The notes under the pieces were generated by a model. That model made no database searches. It was given only the letters and a program-made list of their open reading frames with translations, and was not told the origin of the DNA. DNA of 13,238 nucleotides from Saprospiraceae bacterium (GTDB lineage: Bacteria; Bacteroidota; Bacteroidia; Chitinophagales; Saprospiraceae). This document shows, one piece after another, positions 1-6,678 of this stretch. The stretch's first letter is position 1. Each line of letters starts with the position of its first letter. The translations under genes were made by a program, and so were the position numbers. The DNA is taken from NCBI GenBank assembly GCA_947441325.1, contig CANETR010000011.1, forward strand, positions 1 through 13,238, in the 5' to 3' direction.

Positions 1-398
1 AAATTGGCTCGGATGAAGGATATTACGAGGCTGAAATTGAAGTTGGATATGAACCTGCAACTACTTTTAATCTGGAGGATGTACATTTCGATGTAAACAA
101 AGCAAGCCTAAGACCATCATCTTTCAAGGCACTTGACAATCTGGCCTATGTTTTAAAAATTAAAAAAGATCTAAAGGTTGAAATCGCCGGACATACAGAT
201 AGTGATGGAGACGACATGGAGAACATGAAACTTTCACAGGCAAGAGCAGAATCAGTTATCAATTATCTGATTACTAAAGGTATAGCAAAAGACAGATTAG
301 TCGCAGTGGGATATGGAGAAACAGAACCTATCGCAGATAATAATACAGTAGCCGGAAAACAAGAGAACCGCAGAACAGAAGCGAGAATTTTGGAATGA
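1..398 (+). CDS. OmpA-family C-terminal domain protein (5'-truncated by window edge)
   Basis: This is the C-terminal end of an outer-membrane or periplasmic protein with an OmpA-like peptidoglycan-binding domain. The reading frame is open from base 3, so the start lies outside the window. The visible 131 residues contain the family hallmarks in order: a beta strand 'VHFDVNKASLRPSS', the segment 'LDNLAYVLK', the loop 'IAGHTDSDGDD', the helix 'LSQARAESVINYLI', 'RLVAVGYGE' and the terminal 'NRRTEARI'. In the family, the Asp of HTD and the Arg of NRRTE contact diaminopimelate of peptidoglycan, so the protein probably anchors the outer membrane to the cell wall. The part before the domain is mostly missing, so it is not clear whether this is a barrel, a TPR-OmpA fusion or a lipoprotein. 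The domain is certain; the full-length type is unknown. Confidence 0.93.
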   Translation, partial: IGSDEGYYEAEIEVGYEPATTFNLEDVHFDVNKASLRPSSFKALDNLAYVLKIKKDLKVEIAGHTDSDGDDMENMKLSQARAESVINYLITKGIAKDRLVAVGYGETEPIADNNTVAGKQENRRTEARILE

Positions 399-474
399 TA
401 TGTAATGCTAAATTACTTACTGATTTATTAAAAAATTACACAAAGCTATTTTTATCAACTAGTTAACGCTCAAT

Positions 475-840
475 TTATTTCATGAGTGATATTGAAACAA
501 TGCACTTTGAGGAACTTTCTTCCATAAAACTTCCGCTCTTTTCATTTTTCAGACAAACACAAACACCTTCTTTGTATTCAACAATAAAACGCTTATCAAC
601 CAAGTCAGCATTTATTGTTTTTTGCCCCTCGCGTTCAATAAAGAAATCAGGAATTTTATCCACTTTTATCTGATTAAAAATCAACTCCTTTCCCTGTTCA
701 TCTGTAAATTTATAGAAACATTCATAGCATTCACAATCAGCCTGTTTACAGTTTGAATCTTTGAAAGTAAGTGTTGCTTTAATTTGCGCATTCAGCGTAC
801 AGAGTGGAATAAAAAATAAAAAAAATAATACTATTTTCAT
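475..840 (-). CDS. Small cysteine-rich secreted protein, function unknown
   Basis: Not recognised as a named family. The 121-aa product begins with a clear Sec signal peptide: MKIV, a hydrophobic run to about residue 14, and a likely cut after 'LNA' before Gln19, the common 'xAQ' site of Bacteroidota. The mature protein is about 100 aa and has seven cysteines, four of them clustered (C31, C36, C38, C41), then a CxC pair (C94, C96) and C113. That pattern suggests disulfides or metal binding. C14 is not in a convincing lipobox (IPLC), so a lipoprotein is less likely. A perfect TAnnTTTG promoter element lies 43 bp upstream, and the terminator of ffh separates it from that gene, so it is probably transcribed alone. 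It converges on the OmpA-like gene with a 76-bp gap. The signal peptide and codon-by-codon sense make it a real gene, but no function can be given. Confidence 0.75.
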   Translation of the reverse strand: MKIVLFFLFFIPLCTLNAQIKATLTFKDSNCKQADCECYECFYKFTDEQGKELIFNQIKVDKIPDFFIEREGQKTINADLVDKRFIVEYKEGVCVCLKNEKSGSFMEESSSKCIVSISLMK

Positions 841-883
841 GAGCGTTGAGTTTAAAAAACAATACTAATCTGTAATGCTCTTA

Positions 884-891
884 CAAATATA
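884..891 (-). promoter_or_regulatory. Putative -7 promoter element for the small secreted protein gene
   Basis: Read on the minus strand this is TATATTTG, a perfect match to the Bacteroidota -7 consensus TAnnTTTG. It lies 43 bp before the start codon at 840 and just after the terminator of ffh (925-950), which is where a promoter is needed. No clear TTG -33 element is visible at the usual spacing, so the call rests on one element and on position. Confidence 0.5.
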
Positions 892-924
892 AATAATTGT
901 CTCTAAGAAAGTCTAAGTTATCAG

Positions 925-950
925 AAAAAAATCCCGCCAGTGGCGGGATT
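925..950 (-). terminator. Rho-independent terminator of ffh
   Basis: The minus strand reads AATCCCGCC-ACT-GGCGGGATT, a perfect 9-bp stem with a 3-nt loop, followed directly by a run of T residues (complement of the A-run at 925-931). It lies 46 bp after the ffh stop codon, so it should end the ffh transcript before the small secreted protein gene. Confidence 0.92.
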
Positions 951-995
951 CCTAAGCGACAGTGCGCACACTATATAAAGCTTATGACTCCAAAT

Positions 996-2339
996 TTACA
1001 TACCGGGCATTTTTGGCATTTTGCCACCCGGAAAACCACCCTTTCCACTCATGTTGCTCATTTTGAACATCATTTCACGCATTTGCTCAAATTGGCGGAT
1101 GAATTGATTTACTGCCTCGAGTTTATGACCCGATCCAACTGCGATACGTTTTTTTCTACTTCCGTTCAACAGTGCAGGATTGGAACGCTCGGCAGGTGTC
1201 ATTGAATAAATAATGGCAGAAATCTTATCGAATGATTTATCATCAACATCGAGATCTCTCGCCATTTTGCCCATACCCGGAATCATACCGATAAGGGTTT
1301 TAAGGTTACCCATCTTGCGGATATGACCCAACTGCGTTAGAAAATCGTTGAAATCGAACTGATTTTTCTTGATTTTTTTCTCAAGTCTTTGGGCTTCTTT
1401 TTCGTCAAATTCTGCCTGAGCTTTTTCTACAAGCGAAACGATATCGCCCATACCCAGAATACGCTGTGCCATACGGTCGGGATGGAAAATATCAAGCGTT
1501 TCCATCTTTTCGCCCATACTGACAAACTTAATTGGCTTGCCTACGGTATATTTTATTGAAAGCGCTGCACCACCACGGGTGTCACCATCTAATTTGGTGA
1601 GAACTACTCCGTCATAGTTAATTCTGTCATTGAATGCCTTTGCTGTATTTACTGCATCCTGACCTGTCATTGCATCAACAACAAACAAAGTTTCAGTTGG
1701 ATTGATGGCAGCCTTTACATTTTCGATTTCGCGCATCATCTCCTCATCTATGGCAAGACGGCCCGCAGTATCGACTATTACAAGATCAAATTTATTGTCT
1801 TTGGCATGTTGAATACCATTGAGTGCAATTTCGACCGGATTTTTATTTTCGATTTCTTTGTAAATGCTTACGCCAACCTGTTCGGCAAGTACCGAAAGCT
1901 GATTGATCGCAGCAGGACGATAGACGTCGCAGGCAATAAGCAATACTTTTTTCTTACGCGCTGTTGAAAGATGCTTGGCTAATTTACCGGTAAAGGTAGT
2001 TTTACCTGAACCCTGCAGACCCGCGATAAGCACCACAGCAGGAGCTCCATTGATATTGACACCGACAGACTGCCCACCCATGAGGGAAACCAGCTCATCG
2101 AATACAATTTTCACCATCAACTCTCCTGGCTTTACCGCATTGAGTACGTTGCGGGTGCCCAAGGCCTCCTCTTTTACTTTATCGGTAAATTCTTTGGCAA
2201 TTTTATAGTTAACATCGGCATCAACCAGTGCGCGACGAATTTCTTTAATGGAAGTGGCAACATTTATTTCGGTAAGTTTACCGTCGCCTTTCAGGCTTTT
2301 AAAGGCCGATTCTAAACTGTCCTGTAGATTATTGAACAT
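996..2339 (-). CDS. ffh: Signal recognition particle GTPase Ffh (SRP54)
   Basis: Ffh binds 4.5S RNA and hydrophobic signal sequences as they leave the ribosome, then docks with FtsY to deliver inner-membrane and some secreted proteins to SecYEG. The 447-aa length is normal for the family. Domains: N four-helix bundle (about 1-90), GTPase G domain (about 100-295) and methionine-rich M domain (about 305-447). Visible motifs are the P-loop GLQGSGKTT (107-115), DVYRPAA (138-144), the Walker-B-like DTAGR (190-194), the guanine-specifying TKLDGD (248-253), and in the M domain SRKKRIAVGSG (394-404), which is the RNA-binding helix-turn-helix. The tail is rich in Met, Gly and Pro and ends MPGM, typical of Ffh. 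The start MFNNLQDSLESAFKSLKG matches the family start. It has its own terminator and is probably monocistronic. No SRP RNA gene is seen in this window. Confidence 0.98.
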   Translation of the reverse strand: MFNNLQDSLESAFKSLKGDGKLTEINVATSIKEIRRALVDADVNYKIAKEFTDKVKEEALGTRNVLNAVKPGELMVKIVFDELVSLMGGQSVGVNINGAPAVVLIAGLQGSGKTTFTGKLAKHLSTARKKKVLLIACDVYRPAAINQLSVLAEQVGVSIYKEIENKNPVEIALNGIQHAKDNKFDLVIVDTAGRLAIDEEMMREIENVKAAINPTETLFVVDAMTGQDAVNTAKAFNDRINYDGVVLTKLDGDTRGGAALSIKYTVGKPIKFVSMGEKMETLDIFHPDRMAQRILGMGDIVSLVEKAQAEFDEKEAQRLEKKIKKNQFDFNDFLTQLGHIRKMGNLKTLIGMIPGMGKMARDLDVDDKSFDKISAIIYSMTPAERSNPALLNGSRKKRIAVGSGHKLEAVNQFIRQFEQMREMMFKMSNMSGKGGFPGGKMPKMPGM

Positions 2340-2345
2340 AGTATA

Positions 2346-2359
2346 TTAACCAGGGTTAA
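2346..2359. promoter_or_regulatory. Perfect palindrome just upstream of ffh
   Basis: TTAACC-AG-GGTTAA is a perfect 6-bp inverted repeat with a 2-bp centre, ending 7 bp from the ffh start codon, where the ribosome binding region would be. It could be an operator half-site pair or a 5'-UTR structure, but short AT-rich palindromes also arise by chance. Confidence 0.3.
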
Positions 2360-2383
2360 TTTATTGAATAAAAATTCGCAGGG

Positions 2384-2391
2384 CGAAGATA
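2384..2391 (-). promoter_or_regulatory. ffh: Candidate -7 promoter element for ffh
   Basis: The minus strand reads TATCTTCG, one mismatch from the Bacteroidota consensus TAnnTTTG, 44 bp before the ffh start. No clear TTG -33 element is visible, so the call is weak and positional. Confidence 0.3.
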
Positions 2392-2559
2392 GTGAGAAAT
2401 TCGCTTTTAATAAATAATTAAAGGTTATTTGTAGTCACGGATATAAGAAGTTGTTATTTCATAGTATTTAGTAATTCAAACTAAATAAAAACGCCAAGCT
2501 AGATCTTAGCCCTAATTTTCTTATGTTAATGGTAAATCTAACTAAATTTTCAACGAGCC

Positions 2560-3627
2560 TCAATTCTGTTCAACTGACTTAACCTCATGATTCAAAGCTT
2601 TTATCCTAGGATTCATCACTGCAAACCATAAGGGCGGAACAAATGACATGAGCATACTCATTGGATACCCATAAGGCAATTGAGGACTTTCGTCGAAGTG
2701 ACGAAGCACCTGATATTTACGGTTTGCTTTGAAATGATGATCACTGTGCCTGGACAATTCAAAAAGTATTAGGCGCCCCAAAACATGGTCAGAATTCCAG
2801 CTGTGCCAAGGCTGCACCCTTTCATAGCGGCCATTTTCCAACTTTTTTCGGCTAAGGCCATAATGTTCAATATAATTAACCGTTTCGAGCAATAAAAAGC
2901 CTACAACCGCTATGAGAATTGCTGACAATAAAAGTACAAAACCACCAAAATACCAGGCCAAAAAAAGATAAGCCAGTTGGGCGATTTGGAAAATAATCAT
3001 TTCATTATGAATGCTTAAAAAAGGCTTTCCCTCATTGCGCAGTCTTTTTGCTTCCAGTCTCCAAGCCGAAACATAGGTCATCGTGACCGATCTTATCCAA
3101 AAGGAATAGAGCATTTCATTATACCTTGCTGAAGCCGGATCTTCTTTTGTGGCAATATTAACATGATGACCGCGATTGTGCTCAATAATAAAATGCATGT
3201 ACAGATTGGGCAAGAGCAGAAGTTTTGCCATAAATCTTTCGTATGCTTTATCCCTGTGTCCCAATTCATGCGCAACATTTATACCCATGGCACCCAGAAA
3301 AATGCCCATTGACAGGCTAATTCCCCAATATTCATATTTTTGAAGCGGCACATTGGAAACTGTATAAAAATACCATGCTATCATCCCCCAAAGAATTGGA
3401 AGATGGGAATAGAGAATCAAATCATAAAATCTATTTTTCAAAGCAGTGGATTCATCATGCTCATTCATATTTTTAGCACTGCCTTTCAGAATTATTTCTA
3501 AAATCGGAATAGCAAAAAAAGCAATAAGCACACCAGAGAAGGAAAACAATCCTCTGAGGTATAGAACAAGCACCAATGTAAGAGGAATTATATAAGACCA
3601 AAGGTATTTAAGTGCGTTTGTTTTCAT
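2560..3627 (-). CDS. alkB: AlkB-type alkane 1-monooxygenase (membrane non-haem di-iron hydroxylase)
   Basis: Integral-membrane hydroxylase of the AlkB / xylene monooxygenase family, which oxidises the terminal methyl of alkanes (or related hydrophobic substrates) using O2 and electrons from rubredoxin. The 355-aa protein carries all the family signatures: HELGH (120-124), EHNRGHH (149-155), the AlkB-specific NYIEHYG (251-257) and RHSDHH (293-298). Together these give the histidines that bind the di-iron centre. 'PWHSWNSDH' (273-281) and 'LPYGYP' (317-322) are further AlkB-type segments. Hydrophobic segments lie near 10-50, 70-90, 100-118 and 215-250. It is shorter than the roughly 400 aa of the Pseudomonas enzyme, mainly at the ends. 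No rubredoxin, rubredoxin reductase or AlkS-type regulator is adjacent, so the electron donor must be encoded elsewhere. The family is certain; linear alkanes as the actual substrate are inferred. Confidence 0.9.
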   Translation of the reverse strand: MKTNALKYLWSYIIPLTLVLVLYLRGLFSFSGVLIAFFAIPILEIILKGSAKNMNEHDESTALKNRFYDLILYSHLPILWGMIAWYFYTVSNVPLQKYEYWGISLSMGIFLGAMGINVAHELGHRDKAYERFMAKLLLLPNLYMHFIIEHNRGHHVNIATKEDPASARYNEMLYSFWIRSVTMTYVSAWRLEAKRLRNEGKPFLSIHNEMIIFQIAQLAYLFLAWYFGGFVLLLSAILIAVVGFLLLETVNYIEHYGLSRKKLENGRYERVQPWHSWNSDHVLGRLILFELSRHSDHHFKANRKYQVLRHFDESPQLPYGYPMSMLMSFVPPLWFAVMNPRIKALNHEVKSVEQN

Positions 3628-3770
3628 TATATTTAAGCTAATTGGAAAATTTTTGTTAAAATTTCAATGATGTTGAGGCTCTATTGTTGTAAATTTATAC
3701 AAAAAGTTTCAATTTTAATATCTTGCAGCAATTTTTTAAACCAAAACCAAATTCTAGCCTTAGCTAACGA

Positions 3771-4799
3771 ATGAAGAAACTTTTTAAATGGGAATTTTGG
3801 CCAAGCTGGCTATTTTACCTTCCTGTATATGCCCTTTATCTTTGGTATAGTTTGAGGGCTCGCACACTTATGTTTTTTTCGGCATCCAATCCGGGAATGT
3901 ACATGGGTGGCTTTGTTGATTATTCAAAATATGATATTCTAAAAAAAATACCGCAAAATGTTGTTCCAAAGACAATATTGATTGAAGAAAATGACCATCA
4001 ACTCAAGAGCGTAAAATTACATCTTGATCAAAAAGAAATTGATTTTCCATTTATTTTAAAACCAGACAGAGGCGAACGGGGCTATGCTGTAGAAAAAATT
4101 GATAATGAAGCAGAACTGGAAATTTATCTGAAAAAATTTCGTACCCGACTTGTTATTCAGGAATATGCCTCCGAAAAACTTGAATTTGGCGTGCTTTATT
4201 ATAGAATGCCCGATGAACAAAAAGGTAATATCAGCTCCGTTGTTCAAAAGGTAATGCCACATGTAATTGGTGATGGCGTATCAAATTTGGACAGCTTATT
4301 AAAAACGACTGAAAGAACCAGTTATTATTACACTGAACTTTCAAAAGCATATGCTCACAGGCTAAATGAAATTCCTGAAAAGGATCAAGAATTGATACTT
4401 TCCGAAATTGGCAATCATTGTCGTGGGGCTACTTTTTACAATTGTAATCACCTGATCAATGAAAGACTAATCGAAACCTTTGACAATTTGAGCAAACAGA
4501 TTGATGGCTTTTATTTTGGTCGATATGACGTAAAGACAGATTCTGAAGAAGATCTTTACAATGGCATTTTTAAAATTGTAGAACTGAATGGTGCTAATTC
4601 AGAACCGGCACATATTTACGACCCCCAAATGCCACTTTTCAAGGCCTATGGTTTCATGTTCCGTCACTGGAAAACCATATTCAGAATAAGTGTTAAAAAC
4701 CATAAAAAAGGTGTGCCTTACATGAGTATGAAAGAAGGTATATCAACTACAAGAAATCATTTTAAAAGGAAGAAACTGGAAGTTAAAACTTTAAGCTGA
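3771..4799 (+). CDS. ATP-grasp domain protein with hydrophobic N-terminus, substrate unknown
   Basis: A 342-aa protein with an ATP-grasp fold, the fold of D-Ala-D-Ala ligase and other carboxylate-amine/thiol ligases. Residues 10-28 (FWPSWLFYLPVYALYLWYS) form a hydrophobic stretch that may anchor it to the membrane or bind lipid. ATP-grasp features are 'FPFILKPDRGERG' (92-104, with K97 as ATP-binding lysine and a flexible glycine loop), 'LVIQEY' (127-132), 'GRYDVK' (250-255) and 'ELNGANSEP' (271-279), where E271 and N273 are the likely Mg ligands. Between them, 'IGDGVSNLDSLL' resembles the linker seen in several ligases of the fold. It ends 2 bp before purK, so the two are probably cotranscribed; it is divergent from alkB across 143 bp. 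The fold is well supported. Which acid and amine it joins cannot be read from the sequence. Confidence 0.85.
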   Translation: MKKLFKWEFWPSWLFYLPVYALYLWYSLRARTLMFFSASNPGMYMGGFVDYSKYDILKKIPQNVVPKTILIEENDHQLKSVKLHLDQKEIDFPFILKPDRGERGYAVEKIDNEAELEIYLKKFRTRLVIQEYASEKLEFGVLYYRMPDEQKGNISSVVQKVMPHVIGDGVSNLDSLLKTTERTSYYYTELSKAYAHRLNEIPEKDQELILSEIGNHCRGATFYNCNHLINERLIETFDNLSKQIDGFYFGRYDVKTDSEEDLYNGIFKIVELNGANSEPAHIYDPQMPLFKAYGFMFRHWKTIFRISVKNHKKGVPYMSMKEGISTTRNHFKRKKLEVKTLS

Positions 4800-4801
4800 G
4801 G

Positions 4802-5926
4802 ATGAAGGAAAAATTAGGAATTTTAGGCGGTGGACAATTGGGTAGAATGCTAATTCAGTCTGCTATAGATTTCAATATGGAGGTGCATATTCTTGATCCA
4901 TCGAAAGATGCTCCCTGTGCTGCTTTAGCACATCATTTCGAATGCGGCGATCTTAAAGATTTTGATTCCGTCTATAATTTTGGTAAAAGATGCGATATCA
5001 TAACAATTGAAATCGAAAAAGTAAATACCGCTGCGCTAAAAAAACTGCGTGACGAAGGCAAAAAAGTGTATCCGCAGCCCGAGATTATTGAACTCATTCA
5101 GGACAAAAGACTACAGAAACAGTTTTATGTCGAAAATGGCCTGCCAACGGCTGATTTTATCTTAGTTGAAAACAAACAGGATGTATTGAATAATTCATCC
5201 TTCCTGCCTGCTGCCAATAAGTTGGGCAAAGATGGTTATGATGGGCGTGGTGTACAGCTGCTCCGAAGCGAAGGCGACTTAGCAAAAGCATTTGATGCCC
5301 CTGGTCTATTGGAAAAACTGGTTGATATTGACAAAGAGATTGCCGTTATTGTTGCCCGAAATGCAAAAGGAGAAACCAAAGCCTTCCCTGTTGTTGAGAT
5401 GGTTTTTCATCCCGAAGCAAATCTGGTGGAATTCCTTTTTAGCCCGGCGCAAGTTGACAAAACAATTGCTAAGGAGGCAGAGGAACTGGCATTAAAACTG
5501 ATCGAAAAACTGGATATGGTTGGACTACTTGCAGTAGAAATGTTCATTGATAAAAATGGCATTCTGCTCATAAATGAAGTAGCTCCACGTCCGCACAACA
5601 GTGGACATCAAAGTATAGAAGGCAATATCACTTCACAGTTTGAACAACATTTAAGGGCTATTTACAATTTACCCCTGGGGGATACCGCTATTAGAGTGCC
5701 TGCTGCAATGATCAACCTCCTTGGAGAAGAGGGTTATAGCGGCTCACCAATTTATGAAGGGCTCGACGAGATTCTTTCAATGAGTGGTGTACACTTACAT
5801 CTCTATGGTAAAAACAGTACTCAGTCTTTTCGAAAAATGGGGCATGTAACGGTTACAGATACTGATGTTGAAAAACTTAAGGAAAAGGCAATGCTGGTGA
5901 AGAATATTTTTAGGATTACTAGTTAG
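4802..5926 (+). CDS. purK: N5-carboxyaminoimidazole ribonucleotide synthase PurK
   Basis: PurK uses ATP and bicarbonate to convert 5-aminoimidazole ribonucleotide (AIR) to N5-CAIR, the substrate of PurE, in de novo purine synthesis. The 374-aa length fits the family. It opens with LGILGGGQLGRML (5-17), the nucleotide-binding start typical of PurK, then DKR (101-103). The ATP-grasp loop GKDGYDGRG is at 142-150, and NEVAPRPHNSGH (258-269) supplies Mg-binding and AIR-site residues. The C-terminal HLYGK...RKMGHVT (332-350) is a PurK signature. The start is fixed by the motif and lies 2 bp after the stop of the ATP-grasp gene, suggesting translational coupling. PurE follows in the same direction, but after a 238-bp repeat-filled spacer rather than the close packing common elsewhere, and in the order K-E. 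Confidence 0.97.
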   Translation: MKEKLGILGGGQLGRMLIQSAIDFNMEVHILDPSKDAPCAALAHHFECGDLKDFDSVYNFGKRCDIITIEIEKVNTAALKKLRDEGKKVYPQPEIIELIQDKRLQKQFYVENGLPTADFILVENKQDVLNNSSFLPAANKLGKDGYDGRGVQLLRSEGDLAKAFDAPGLLEKLVDIDKEIAVIVARNAKGETKAFPVVEMVFHPEANLVEFLFSPAQVDKTIAKEAEELALKLIEKLDMVGLLAVEMFIDKNGILLINEVAPRPHNSGHQSIEGNITSQFEQHLRAIYNLPLGDTAIRVPAAMINLLGEEGYSGSPIYEGLDEILSMSGVHLHLYGKNSTQSFRKMGHVTVTDTDVEKLKEKAMLVKNIFRITS

Positions 5927-5940
5927 TACTTAGTAGCAGG

Positions 5941-5954
5941 TATCAAGTATCAAG
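5941..5954. repeat. Two inverted copies of the heptamer (TATCAAG)
   Basis: TATCAAG occurs twice in tandem, 15 bp after the purK stop. It is the reverse complement of the CTTGATA heptamer present six times at 6086-6127. The two blocks therefore bracket the spacer as inverted repeats and could pair in a transcript to form a long hairpin closing off the 27-bp units. Confidence 0.85.
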
Positions 5955-5970
5955 ACTAAAAATTCAGATA

Positions 5971-6085
5971 CTTGATGCGCTTCGCGGAACTCCGTTTCTT
6001 GATGCGCTTCGCGGAACTTCATTTAAAGAGCTTTCTCGTTATACAGACAAGAACGGTTCTTGATGCGCTTCGCGGAACTTCGTTT
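5971..6085. repeat. Three copies of a 27-bp repeat unit in the purK-purE spacer
   Basis: The unit starts CTTGATGCGCTTCGCGG and ends CRTTT. Copies lie at 5971-5997, 5998-6024 (exactly tandem) and 6059-6085, and differ at only two positions. Each starts with CTTGAT, the same hexamer as the heptamer array that follows without a gap at 6086. The inner CGC-TTC-GCG can form a tiny hairpin, and the unit is more GC-rich than its surroundings. Copies 2 and 3 are separated by a 34-bp non-repeated insert (6025-6058) that holds a palindrome. No coding sense is seen. Confidence 0.93.
6048..6062. repeat. 15-bp palindrome overlapping the start of repeat copy 3
   Basis: CAAGAAC-G-GTTCTTG is a perfect inverted repeat with 7-bp arms. 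Its right arm includes the first four bases (CTTG) of the third 27-bp unit. It could mark a junction where the unit was copied or inserted, or a binding site; the sequence alone does not decide. Confidence 0.6.
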
Positions 6086-6127
6086 CTTGATACTTGATAC
6101 TTGATACTTGATACTTGATACTTGATA
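6086..6127. repeat. Six perfect tandem copies of the heptamer CTTGATA
   Basis: A microsatellite of six identical 7-bp units, running directly on from the third 27-bp unit and ending 37 bp before the purE start. Each unit carries a TTG. The perfect identity suggests recent slippage or ongoing change in copy number. A possible -7 element lies just downstream (6134-6141). Confidence 0.95.
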
Positions 6128-6133
6128 CAAAAA

Positions 6134-6141
6134 TACATTTA
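6134..6141 (+). promoter_or_regulatory. Candidate -7 promoter element for purE-rarA
   Basis: TACATTTA differs from the Bacteroidota consensus TAnnTTTG only in the last base and lies 23 bp before the purE start. A TTG of the heptamer array (6108-6110) is 23 bp upstream, at the long end of the accepted spacing for a -33 element. Suggestive only. Confidence 0.3.
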
Positions 6142-6164
6142 ATATTTATTCTCAAATTACTAAT

Positions 6165-6659
6165 ATGATAGGCATAATAATGGGCAGCGATTCAGACCTC
6201 AAAATAATGAGCGAGGCTGCAGAAATGTTGGAAGAATTCGGCATCAATTATGAAATAACTGTAGTGTCGGCACACAGAACTCCAGAAAGGATGTTCGACT
6301 ATGCCCAAACTGCTAGAGAACGCGGACTGAAAGTGATTATTGCCGGTGCAGGAGGCGCAGCACATTTGCCAGGAATGGTGGCATCGCTGACTACCCTACC
6401 GGTTATTGGCGTTCCAATAAAATCAAGAAATTCAATCGATGGATGGGATTCGGTTTTATCTATTTTACAAATGCCCGGAGGTGTTCCTGTTGCCACCGTT
6501 GCACTGGATGGAGCCAAAAATGCCGGAATTCTTGCTGCTCAAATGATTGGAAGTTTCGATGAAAAGATTGCAGCGAAATTGGCCATGTTCAAAAAAGAGC
6601 TCTCCGACAAGGTGATGAAAGCAGTCGAAAAAATGGAGCGCAAAGAAAAAGAATCTTAA
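6165..6659 (+). CDS. purE: N5-carboxyaminoimidazole ribonucleotide mutase PurE (class I)
   Basis: PurE moves the carboxyl group of N5-CAIR to carbon 4, giving CAIR, the step after PurK in purine synthesis; class I enzymes are homo-octamers. The 164-aa length is typical. Motifs: [10 protein letters not shown] (2-11, phosphate and substrate binding), SAHRTP (35-40, with the conserved histidine equivalent to the E. coli catalytic His45), [12 protein letters not shown] (60-71), and [12 protein letters not shown] (102-113). Presence of purK nearby supports class I rather than the direct-carboxylating class II. The charged C-terminal tail ([13 protein letters not shown]) is not part of the core. 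It is followed 19 bp later by rarA, probably on the same transcript. The start is fixed by the motif at residues 2-11. Confidence 0.97.
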   Translation: MIGIIMGSDSDLKIMSEAAEMLEEFGINYEITVVSAHRTPERMFDYAQTARERGLKVIIAGAGGAAHLPGMVASLTTLPVIGVPIKSRNSIDGWDSVLSILQMPGGVPVATVALDGAKNAGILAAQMIGSFDEKIAAKLAMFKKELSDKVMKAVEKMERKEKES

Positions 6660-6678
6660 ATAATTTAATCGAAAATTT

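Noticed and set aside
465..847. AACGCTCA / TGAGCGTT inverted repeat and TTTCATGAG direct repeat flanking the small secreted gene
   Set aside because: Only 8-9 bp each, and the second overlaps the start codon and the last codons of the gene; chance is likely and no mobile gene is inside.
897..1205. Open frame on the plus strand across the ffh terminator and the 3' end of ffh
   Set aside because: It runs through a clear terminator hairpin and is antisense to a certain gene; its product has no recognisable domain.
2484..2512. Possible alkB terminator (GCTA-AGATC-TAGC before a T-run on the minus strand)
   Set aside because: The stem is only 4 bp and the T-run is offset; too weak to list.
996..2560. 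SRP RNA gene near ffh
   Set aside because: No 4.5S-like GGAA-tetraloop hairpin was seen in the flanks of ffh.
5941..6128. CRISPR array in the purK-purE spacer
   Set aside because: Units are directly abutting with no unique spacers of regular size, and there are no cas genes.
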